Assembly: GCA_033813635.1 (NCBI GenBank)
Contig: JAPXRI010000010.1
Span: 1-64,000, forward strand
DNA from: JAPXRI01 sp033813635
Lineage (GTDB): Bacteria; Bacillota; Clostridia; Oscillospirales; QAMX01
Reading direction: 5' to 3'
DNA length: 64,000 nt
Every line of letters begins with the position of its first letter. Position 1 is the stretch's first letter. The position numbers and the translations under genes were made by a program. The notes beneath the pieces were generated by a model. It was not told where the DNA came from. It saw nothing but the letters and a program-made list of their open reading frames with translations, and did no database searches. Positions 1 through 6,704 of the stretch are shown piece after piece.

Positions 1-118
1 TACAGCTTCTTTCAGATTCCGCCTCGCGACGGACACCCTTGCTGTTCGGCTATGCGCTTCCCGCCACCGGGTGCGCTCGGGTCTTTCACCCGTTAGAACC
101 TGCCCATGCCGGGCACAC
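1..118 (-). mobile_element. Group IIC intron, 5' end (domain I), cut by window edge
   Basis: Read on the minus strand, the sequence from 118 downward begins GTGTGCCCGGCATGGG and continues with a GGGTGAAAGACCCG hairpin and a CAAGGGTGTCCG ... GGAATCTGAAAGAAGC segment. From memory this is the conserved 5' part of bacterial class C group II introns such as the Oceanobacillus iheyensis ribozyme. It covers only the start of domain I; the rest of the ribozyme and any reverse transcriptase would lie to the left of the window. The boundary at 118/119 follows directly after a terminator hairpin and its T tract, the usual insertion site of class C introns. Identification rests on recognised sequence, not on a folded model. 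Confidence 0.82.
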
Positions 119-160
119 TAAAAAAATCAGGCGGCCTTGATTTTTCAAGACCGCCTGATT
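119..160 (-). terminator. Intrinsic terminator, IIC intron target
   Basis: On the minus strand a 10-bp perfect stem (125-134 with 151-160) continues through five more pairs after one mismatch, has a T-rich loop, and is followed by a run of T residues (126-120) ending at the intron. It lies downstream of the minus-strand DUF1566 gene and probably ends that operon. The stretch 161-339 between this hairpin and the gene shows no convincing gene. Confidence 0.85.
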
Positions 161-339
161 GCTTACTGATTTGGTTTGTATTTTTCACGGCATGGCCGCT
201 CTTTTGCTGATAGCCGTTTCATTTTTTCTCCTTTCTTTGCTGTCCTATCACCAGCCATCCGTTTTATATGGGGAATTTATAAAAGTGGCTCATACGCTAT
301 ACGGAGTACTTTTGCCACTGAATTTTAATGATTTTCGAT

Positions 340-729
340 TTATCTGCGCAAAACTGCCCGCACAAGAAATTCTTCAGTTTTATTGTAGGTGGTTTCCTGT
401 CCATCGGCAAAATCTACCGTGTATGCAATCTGGCGCTTGAAATTTTTGCCGCCTACAACATAATCAAATTCGGTGATCGTCCAGTACCGTTCCGGTTTGC
501 CGCTTGAAAACACGGCATCCATCCTGTTGGGCGTTTGCGAGTCCACAATGGAAAGGAGTTCGCTTAGCCGTGGAAGCCTCCAGCCTTTTCTCCCGCTCAG
601 CCACAGCTTTTTACAGTAGGATATTGCGGTTTTATAATCCCTTGCCTGTCCGTCGTCATCCCGCTGCCAGATTAAACCGGTCAAGGTATCCGTGACCGTG
701 CCGTCTTGATTGTCCGTAAACCGAGCCAT
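340..729 (-). CDS. DUF1566 domain protein
   Basis: A 129-residue protein with the opening FTDNQDGTVTDTLTGLIWQ and the later WRLPRLSELLSIVD, both typical of the DUF1566 (Lcl C-terminal-like) domain. That domain often occurs in secreted or surface proteins of unknown function. No signal peptide or membrane segment is visible, so this copy looks cytoplasmic or needs a partner. The ATG at 729 has an AAAGGAG ribosome site eight bases upstream, overlapping the last codons of the upstream gene, so the two are probably co-translated. It is the last gene of the minus-strand operon. Family call good; function unknown. Confidence 0.8.
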   Translation of the reverse strand: MARFTDNQDGTVTDTLTGLIWQRDDDGQARDYKTAISYCKKLWLSGRKGWRLPRLSELLSIVDSQTPNRMDAVFSSGKPERYWTITEFDYVVGGKNFKRQIAYTVDFADGQETTYNKTEEFLVRAVLRR

Positions 730-734
730 AGCGC

Positions 735-1277
735 CTACTCCTTTTCAATTTGACGGGTAAAATGAACTGGCAGACTCATTTTTTCAACGTCCTCTTCCGT
801 GACGTGGAAGCCTGCGGCCTGAAGCATTGCCCTTAAGGAATCCGGGCGCGTGCCACTGTAGCCTACCGCGAAGCCGCCGAGAAGAGCCTGAAAACCATCC
901 TTAAAAAACAGCCTGGCATCCGCAAATCCTCCGATACTCTCCAAAGAAACTTTTTCGGGTTTACCGTGCTGCCATATCAACTGCCGGGCTATCTCAAGGG
1001 ATTTGTTAGGATAGGTAGTATAATAAGCCAGGCTAACCTCAACTCGCCCGGTCCCGGAGCATCGGCTGCATATGCGGTACTTGACTTCCCCTGTGGTCAT
1101 CGACATGGATGTACCAACCCGGCCGCTACCGCCGCAATCCAGGCACAAAGTCTGACCGTCGTCGATTCGGAGTGCAGAAAAGTCGTTTCTTTCTCTTTCG
1201 ATGGCACGGTTGCCCTCTATATTACTTTGGCGGGCAGGTTCCTCCCGTTTTTTTCCGATTCTTTTAAAAAAGTTCAT
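735..1277 (-). CDS. DnaJ-type CxxCxGxG zinc-finger-like protein
   Basis: A 180-residue protein with two CxxCxGxG motifs (CLDCGGSGRV and CSRCSGTGRV) about 25 residues apart. Such a pair can bind one zinc ion, as in the central domain of DnaJ, but no J domain is present. The C-terminal half (about 100-180) is not recognised. The ATG at 1277 (MNFFKRIG) is chosen because an AAGAAAGAAG purine run precedes it. A TTG at 1310, overlapping the stop of the 39-residue ORF upstream, would add 11 residues. It lies between the FtsZ-like gene and the DUF1566 gene and may be a chaperone or adaptor of that operon; this is inference. Confidence 0.7.
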   Translation of the reverse strand: MNFFKRIGKKREEPARQSNIEGNRAIERERNDFSALRIDDGQTLCLDCGGSGRVGTSMSMTTGEVKYRICSRCSGTGRVEVSLAYYTTYPNKSLEIARQLIWQHGKPEKVSLESIGGFADARLFFKDGFQALLGGFAVGYSGTRPDSLRAMLQAAGFHVTEEDVEKMSLPVHFTRQIEKE

Positions 1278-1306
1278 AAAGTAGTCACTTCTTTCTTGGT
1301 GTTCGA

Positions 1307-1426
1307 TCAAAAGTCCACTGTTTCCATAAACCGTTGCACCGTTATTACAAAGCCGCCAGCGCTTCCAGTCGTTTTAAAAAACCCGTCCGGCAGGCTGTCG
1401 GTCGCACCTTTGCTTCCCGTTGTCAT
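1307..1426 (-). CDS. Possible 39-residue protein overlapping the FtsZ-like gene
   Basis: A short open frame starts at an ATG (1426) six bases after a GGAGGGG ribosome site, unusually strong for chance, and ends at a TGA (1307-1309) that overlaps an in-frame TTG of the next gene. Its first half overlaps the 3' end of the FtsZ-like gene in another frame. The product begins MTTGSKGATDSLPDGFF and has no recognised domain or membrane segment. The strong ribosome site and tight packing argue for a real gene, its short length argues against. It might be a small partner of the GTPase or only a translational relay. Confidence 0.4.
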   Translation of the reverse strand: MTTGSKGATDSLPDGFFKTTGSAGGFVITVQRFMETVDF

Positions 1427-2069
1427 TTGAAACCCCTCCGATACACAAGCCCACGAATTCCGTCGTATCCCTTTGCCCAAGCAGGAACATAATGCAATCG
1501 CAAAGAAGCAGTTGGGCGATATCAAAGAACTTCTCCAGCGGTGTGGCGCCGTCTATTGCTTCCTGTATTCGCGCAAGAGGAAGCGTCAGTACCGCTCCGA
1601 TCTCCTCGCGCAGCGCTTCCAATCCTTCTTTCGCAAGTCCGTTTCGGCGCGCTTCTTCCCACCCGGCAGGCAGGTTCATGACCGCTGCCACCGGCGCGCC
1701 GGTTTCGACGGCAAGACGGGCTATGACTGGGGAGGCCCCCACGCCGGTGCCGCCGCCCATTCCTGCAACGATCACCACAAGATCGGGGCTGCCGATCGCT
1801 TGCCGCACTTCATCCGAGCATGCCTCCGCGCATCGTTGCGCCCATCTCGGATTGCCGCCCGTACTCATCCCGATTACGGAAACACCGCGTAGCTCGATCT
1901 TGCGGTGCGCATCGGCAAGCCGGATGGATGCCCAATCGGTGTCCGCGGCGACAAGATGGATGCCCGGCAGAGCTGCTTTAGCTAACGTGCTTACCACGCG
2001 GCATCCGGCCCCGCCAACGCCGATGACAGCCGTTTTTTTGCCGGTTTCCGGCGAATAAGAAGCGCTTAT
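1374..2069 (-). CDS. Minimal FtsZ-like GTPase (GTPase domain only)
   Basis: A protein of about 231 residues matching the FtsZ/tubulin nucleotide-binding domain: KTAVIGVGGAGCRVVSTL with the first glycine loop near the N terminus, AADTD, then the signature AGMGGGTGVGASPVIA, and EEGLEALRE-like text. FtsZ is normally about 350-400 residues; this one stops about where the catalytic T7 loop would be and lacks the C-terminal domain. The first ATG/GTG/TTG codon in frame (GTG, 1997) falls after the glycine loop. The frame stays open upstream, and an ATA at 2069 overlaps the HEAT gene stop as ATAA, seven bases behind TGAGGA. ATA initiation is therefore proposed. It may be a regulatory or scaffold GTPase. 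Confidence 0.72.
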   Translation of the reverse strand: MSASYSPETGKKTAVIGVGGAGCRVVSTLAKAALPGIHLVAADTDWASIRLADAHRKIELRGVSVIGMSTGGNPRWAQRCAEACSDEVRQAIGSPDLVVIVAGMGGGTGVGASPVIARLAVETGAPVAAVMNLPAGWEEARRNGLAKEGLEALREEIGAVLTLPLARIQEAIDGATPLEKFFDIAQLLLCDCIMFLLGQRDTTEFVGLCIGGVSNDNGKQRCDRQPAGRVF

Positions 2070-3379
2070 CGTCGTATCCTCAGATTTGTTATTCTCGCCA
2101 AAGAGTGCATTGCTTGAACGCGTACAGGGAGAACGCTGTCGCCGGTCATCGCAGACAGCGTCTTTATGGCGGTGGAATTAGCGCAAGAACCCAAAGCCTT
2201 GGCGACGGACGCTCTTATATCCGAGTCTTCATGGCCTGATAATGCGGAGAGCGCCTGCGCGGCTTCTTCACTGCCGATCTTCGCCAGCGCCAGGCAGGAG
2301 GCATATATGATTTCCGTGTTTGAGTCTTTTAGCCCTGAATTGATTATTTGCATTGTCGACGTGTCAAGGTAGCGGCTCAGCGCCAGGACACCGATTCCAC
2401 GGGCCGAAACCAATCCGCTCTTCGTTGCTGCGACAAGTGATTCGGGCGGATTCTCAAAGATCCGCCTGAACATAACCGTCCACAGATGGTATGAGTGTTC
2501 TTCGTCAGGAAAGTATGTGATTTGATCCATTCTTAAATTCTGAACCTTGGGCGGTATGGGGATGCGATACAGGACATCCTTTGCGCCGACATCTCCCGTT
2601 TGTGCCAGGATTATCACCAGCGCTCTCAAAGCCCAAATGCGTGTATAACGAGATTCATTTTTTGGACCCGCCAGAACAATTTTCGCCAGCTGGCCGAGCG
2701 CAGCTGTGCCAAGCGTGGATAAGGCTCTTGATGCGCTTGCCTGAAGTTGTCCGCTACCTCTCAGGAGGTTTATCAAATATTTGCTGGCCGCATCTATCCC
2801 AGCCGTTTTATTTTCCAGCGCGAAAAGGGCATAGCCTGCGTTGTCCCCGGTCAGTTTCGTCAGCGACTGGACCGCAAAAGGTGTATCAATATAGGAGAGC
2901 GTGATGGCGACCGCCCATTTGACCACGGCATCGACTTTAGGATCGGTCAATCGCTTTATAAGCGGCTCCACCAGATAATCTCCCTGCGCAGCCATACCGG
3001 CCCAGTTATCCTTGGCCGTCAGAAAACAAAGCATTTCCTCGCTGTTATGAGGTTTCCAGCCCTTTTCCTCCAGTAGCGCGGCTGCTTTTTTTGCAAGTAC
3101 GGCGTTCTTATCGGATAATATGAGGATAAGCGATTGGCATATCCGGTCGTTCCACATCCCGCCCAAAGCGCCCAGCACTTCGCCGCGCACTTCGTCGCTT
3201 CTATCGTTGAGCGCCTCAAGCAGAGGATCTATCGACCTTGCGCCTTTTAGCCTGCCGAGAGCTTCGGCCGCTTGTCGGCGTACCTGTTCCTTGTGATGCT
3301 TTAGAGCCTTGATTAGTCCGTCTATGTCTCCGCTGTCCTGCATTTGTCTTACATCGGGTTCTTTGCCAAACAGTCCCAT
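2066..3379 (-). CDS. HEAT-repeat protein
   Basis: About 437 residues of alpha-helical repeats in the PBS-lyase/HEAT style, with units such as VRRQAAEALGRLKGARSIDP, VRGEVLGALGGM and IRASVAKALGSCANSTAIKT at both ends and more divergent repeats between. HEAT solenoids bind other proteins and have no activity of their own. No signal peptide is present. The ATG at 3379 is preferred over 3385 because the AGGAGG site (3388-3393) is eight bases from the former and only two from the latter. Its stop overlaps the proposed start of the FtsZ-like gene, implying coupled translation and perhaps a physical complex. Confidence 0.85.
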   Translation of the reverse strand: MGLFGKEPDVRQMQDSGDIDGLIKALKHHKEQVRRQAAEALGRLKGARSIDPLLEALNDRSDEVRGEVLGALGGMWNDRICQSLILILSDKNAVLAKKAAALLEEKGWKPHNSEEMLCFLTAKDNWAGMAAQGDYLVEPLIKRLTDPKVDAVVKWAVAITLSYIDTPFAVQSLTKLTGDNAGYALFALENKTAGIDAASKYLINLLRGSGQLQASASRALSTLGTAALGQLAKIVLAGPKNESRYTRIWALRALVIILAQTGDVGAKDVLYRIPIPPKVQNLRMDQITYFPDEEHSYHLWTVMFRRIFENPPESLVAATKSGLVSARGIGVLALSRYLDTSTMQIINSGLKDSNTEIIYASCLALAKIGSEEAAQALSALSGHEDSDIRASVAKALGSCANSTAIKTLSAMTGDSVLPVRVQAMHSLARITNLRIRR

Positions 3380-3418
3380 AGTCATTTCCTCCTAATCTTA
3401 TATGATGATCTCTGGATA

Positions 3419-4408
3419 CTACTCGTTTGTTTCGTCCTGGGCGAAGGAAACTGCTTCAATGGAGGCGGTCAGCCGGATATCGCTTGCGCTTTTGGGTATA
3501 TTCAAGCTGCCTCCTATGACATACAGCACATTATCTGCCGCCGTGACCGCATGGGACATGCGCGGGGCGGACAACTCGGCCGCCTCTGTCCATGCGTCGG
3601 CATCCAGGTCGTAGCAATCCACGCTGCTGAACAGCTCCCCGCCCGAATTACCTCCCGCGACATAGATTTTGCCGTCAATGGTGGCGCCCTTCATGCCGAC
3701 CCTGGGAGACGGCAAGGGAGCGAGCTCACCCCATTGCATGGTCTCCAGATCAAGAAAGCTCACAAGGTCCACCGCCGGAGCGCTGGAGCCCGTCTGCTCC
3801 TTTCCGCCGATCAGATAAATCCGTCCGTTAAGTACAGCGGACGCGGCGTCATGCCTCGGGGCAGGCAGGGAAGGCCCTTGCTCCCAGCTTTGATCCACGG
3901 GGTCAAATATGTAAGCATCGCTCAACGCCCGCCGCTCGTTTCCGGTCCCGCTGATACCGCCCAGCACATAGATTTTCCCGTCATAGATTTCCGCCGACAG
4001 GTTCCATGCCTCATAAGGCATGTTGCCCGCGCTTTCCCAATGGCCGGACGCAATGTCGAATACGTCCACCTGGCTGACGAGGCCCGCATTGCCGCGCCCG
4101 CCGAACACGTAGATCCTGCCGCCGTGATGTGCGACCGCGGCTCCCGCCCGTTCGACCGGCATTGGATCGAGGTGCGTCCATTCGTTATTCGCCAAATCAT
4201 ACACTGCGAAATCGGCGACGATCTCTCCGCTCTCTGTAATACCGCCCAGTACATAAAGATTGTTGTCTACGGCAATGGCTGATAGGCTCATCTTTTCTTC
4301 CGCCATGGAAATGCCGGAGGCCACGTCAGATGTGGAATCCGAACATGCGCAAAGAAGCTGCGCCGTAAGCAGCGCAATCACCAGAAACAATGCAAACCGC
4401 CTTTTCAT
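3419..4408 (-). CDS. Kelch-repeat lipoprotein
   Basis: A 329-residue exported lipoprotein. A basic start, a hydrophobic segment (LFLVIALLTAQLLCACS) and a lipobox-type cysteine are followed by about five or six kelch units of roughly 48 residues, each with an YVLGG or YVFGG-type glycine pair and a conserved W about 20 residues later (EWTHLDPMP, SWEQGPSLP, QWGELAPLP). Together they would form a beta-propeller outside the membrane. The ATG at 4408 is chosen over 4423 because AGGAGGAG lies just upstream of it. As the only clear surface-exposed propeller of the operon it could be a sensor or ligand-binding part. Substrate unknown. Confidence 0.85.
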   Translation of the reverse strand: MKRRFALFLVIALLTAQLLCACSDSTSDVASGISMAEEKMSLSAIAVDNNLYVLGGITESGEIVADFAVYDLANNEWTHLDPMPVERAGAAVAHHGGRIYVFGGRGNAGLVSQVDVFDIASGHWESAGNMPYEAWNLSAEIYDGKIYVLGGISGTGNERRALSDAYIFDPVDQSWEQGPSLPAPRHDAASAVLNGRIYLIGGKEQTGSSAPAVDLVSFLDLETMQWGELAPLPSPRVGMKGATIDGKIYVAGGNSGGELFSSVDCYDLDADAWTEAAELSAPRMSHAVTAADNVLYVIGGSLNIPKSASDIRLTASIEAVSFAQDETNE

Positions 4409-4500
4409 AGTTCTCCTCCTCATAGATTAAGGTTTGAATAAGCTCTATTTTTTTCGCCGGTTAATCACGTCTGGTTCTCACCTTCATGGCTCTTTCTCCG

Positions 4501-5946
4501 TCATAGCACGTTAAAGCGGAACCTGAGGGGCTTGCCCGCATATAAGATCATAATCAGCAGATAGAGCCAAGCAACGGCGGGGAAAGTAAGTATTTCGAAA
4601 ATCATCACGGAGCGAACGGAGGACCCCGAGATTTTATTCTCCTGCATAAGCGAGCTTAACGCGGGGACATAAAACGTGGGATGAAGTGTTACAAAGATAA
4701 CGCCATGTAATTCGCAATATCTGTGCAGGGCTTTACCATTAGCATCGCGCGTCTCATAATAAGGAAATTCGGTTGCAAATGCCGGCCTGAATGAATAATG
4801 GATTTTGCCGCCGACGTCGCAGTACTCGGTCCCTTTGCCGTTGCCTGTGGCGTTTTCCAGCCAGCCCGCGAATACGACCTGCATAGCAAAAATGATAAGT
4901 ACAGCAACGGCGGCCCTGGCCCATCGGTATCCGACCTTTTTCGTGGGAAGGGCTTGCCTTTCCTTGGGTAAATGTCCGAACACTATGGCTTTCAGGCCGT
5001 CGAACATCCCGCTTTCCTTCTCCCACGGGATCAGAGGCATCTGCATTTTCCCGGCCTTCAGGACGATCTGTTTTTTCTTTCCATTTATCGCGTAAAGGGA
5101 CAGCGATTCCCAGGGATAAAGGCAGTAAAACCTGTTTTTGGTCAAAATGTTACGGTAACAAAGCTTGTATATCCCTTCGGGGCAAGGGACAAAGCCCCGT
5201 TTGCGGCCGGGCATCAAAGCCGCAACAGCCCTTTGGGAGACTCGTTGCCTTTTTAGGAGCCTGAGCGAAAGCCCGAAGATAACTGCCATAATCATCAGTG
5301 CGATGCCGGCGGCCATAGCATACGCCGAGAGCAAGGCATCCGTCTGTGGCCCGGCGGTGTTTCGCAGCGCGCTGTTGCCGAAGTCAAAGGAGGCGATCAG
5401 CTTGAAAAATGCCGCAATATCGTCCGGCTGTGCCTTGCCGAACGTACTTGCCATGAACACGACCATGACAGCGAAAAACAATAGAACGATACATAGAGAG
5501 AAGAAAGTGGCAAACAGCAAATATAGGCTAACGAAAGACGCTCCTTTGCCTGTTGCGACGTTTAGGATAACTTGCTCATGAAACTCAGCAGCCGGGGCTT
5601 CGGCAGCAATGTCTGTTATTTCATGATCCGACGCATCTGCCATAGGCTCCTGCTTCTTCACGTCGGAAATATCCGTAGCGACGCTTGAGTGGAGACTGTC
5701 GCTGCTTGTTTTAAGGACGCCCATGATAATCCCGACCAGGCCGCATAGGATTCCCATAACCTTAGAACTTCCATAAAGATAAACCCCGAGCACGGCAAGG
5801 ACGATTCCTATGTAAAACAGTGCAGACATTAAAAAGCCTTTTTTCAGCGGAGGCTTGGCGATGATATGGAGCTTTTCGAGCAGGAAGCTGAGAAGAAAGA
5901 CAATCGCAAAATACAGGATGCTTGCGGCAGCCGCGGCTTGTGCCAT
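4501..5946 (-). CDS. Unrecognised seven-span membrane protein
   Basis: A 481-residue membrane protein. Hydrophobic segments lie at roughly 5-25, 37-59, 62-79, 137-167, 204-231, 345-367 and 449-474. A basic loop of about 110 residues (235-345) is probably cytoplasmic, and a loop of about 80 residues with two cysteines (368-448) is probably outside. No family is recognised. The ATG at 5946 follows a very strong AAGGAGGAGGTG ribosome site. It lies 26 bases after the signal-peptidase-like gene and 93 before the kelch lipoprotein, and could be the membrane anchor of the system. Confidence 0.75.
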   Translation of the reverse strand: MAQAAAAASILYFAIVFLLSFLLEKLHIIAKPPLKKGFLMSALFYIGIVLAVLGVYLYGSSKVMGILCGLVGIIMGVLKTSSDSLHSSVATDISDVKKQEPMADASDHEITDIAAEAPAAEFHEQVILNVATGKGASFVSLYLLFATFFSLCIVLLFFAVMVVFMASTFGKAQPDDIAAFFKLIASFDFGNSALRNTAGPQTDALLSAYAMAAGIALMIMAVIFGLSLRLLKRQRVSQRAVAALMPGRKRGFVPCPEGIYKLCYRNILTKNRFYCLYPWESLSLYAINGKKKQIVLKAGKMQMPLIPWEKESGMFDGLKAIVFGHLPKERQALPTKKVGYRWARAAVAVLIIFAMQVVFAGWLENATGNGKGTEYCDVGGKIHYSFRPAFATEFPYYETRDANGKALHRYCELHGVIFVTLHPTFYVPALSSLMQENKISGSSVRSVMIFEILTFPAVAWLYLLIMILYAGKPLRFRFNVL

Positions 5947-5972
5947 TTCAACACCTCCTCCTTGGGTAAATC

Positions 5973-6482
5973 CTAAATCAATACCTTGCCGATAATTTTG
6001 TCATAAGAAACACATCCGAAATTCCTGCTGTCTCTGCCGTTTGCACGATTGTCGCTTAAAACGAATACGCTGCTTTCAGGCACCTGCCACACAGAATTAT
6101 CGGCGGGAGCCTCGGTGCTGTCAGATTCGTTCAGATAGCCTTCCTCCAGCTCGATTCCATCAATGAACAATTTACTATCTTTGATTTCCACTTCTTCACC
6201 CGGCAGGGCCACGACCCTTTTGATGATGACTGAGCCGTTATCATCCTTAAACACTATAATGTCGCCTCTTTGCGGAACGGCCGACAAGTAGGCGTTTAGG
6301 TCTATCTCAATCTTGGTTCCGTCTTTGATTGTGGGTTCCATTGACTTGCCGCCGAGAGTCATCGTTTTGATTTTTGCTGTTATTCCTCCTTGGGTAAATG
6401 AATTTGCGGAGCTATCGCAGCCAACGACCAATGGCATATAAACAAGAATCATCAACAGAAATATCGATATACCCTTTTTCAC
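5973..6482 (-). CDS. Signal peptidase I-like protein with a lipobox-like N terminus
   Basis: A 169-residue S26-family peptidase. The catalytic serine lies in GGKSMEPTIKDG and the general-base lysine in SVIIKRVVALPGE; the C-terminal box is FVLSDNRANGRDSRNFG. These residues are intact, so it should be active outside the membrane. The N terminus (MKKGISIFLLMILVYMPLVVGCDS) ends in a cysteine like a lipoprotein signal rather than the usual retained anchor. The start is GTG (6482) with only a weak ribosome site. It heads the minus-strand operon and may process the kelch lipoprotein's partners or another exported substrate of this locus; that is inference. Confidence 0.85.
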   Translation of the reverse strand: MKKGISIFLLMILVYMPLVVGCDSSANSFTQGGITAKIKTMTLGGKSMEPTIKDGTKIEIDLNAYLSAVPQRGDIIVFKDDNGSVIIKRVVALPGEEVEIKDSKLFIDGIELEEGYLNESDSTEAPADNSVWQVPESSVFVLSDNRANGRDSRNFGCVSYDKIIGKVLI

Positions 6483-6628
6483 GATATGGACCTGCCTTTC
6501 TCTGCAGACTTCCTATGCGAATATGGAAATTGTAAGCCTCTGTCCGCCTTATGCACCGGATGATACTATTTTAAGCCATCAAAAATGGTATTTGGTGAGC
6601 CGTCAGCACACTTTTCAGAGATATAGCG

Positions 6629-6658
6629 TTTACAGCGATTTCATTTATGTGGTATAAT
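6629..6658 (+). promoter_or_regulatory. Promoter for kinase operon
   Basis: TTTACA at 6629-6634 and TATAAT at 6653-6658, 18 bases apart, lie about 45 bases upstream of the kinase start. This is a good sigma-A-type match in the divergent region between the two operons. Confidence 0.6.
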
Positions 6659-6704
6659 TAAACATCATATCTTTGCCTATTGAAGGGGATTCGAGGGGAT
6701 TTAT

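Noticed and set aside
1420..2058. 212-residue plus-strand frame
   Set aside because: It is antisense to the FtsZ-like gene and Ser/Arg/Pro-rich like other shadows.
3344..4282. 312-residue open frame on the plus strand
   Set aside because: It is antisense to the kelch lipoprotein, has no domain, and the kelch frame has a strong start and repeats.
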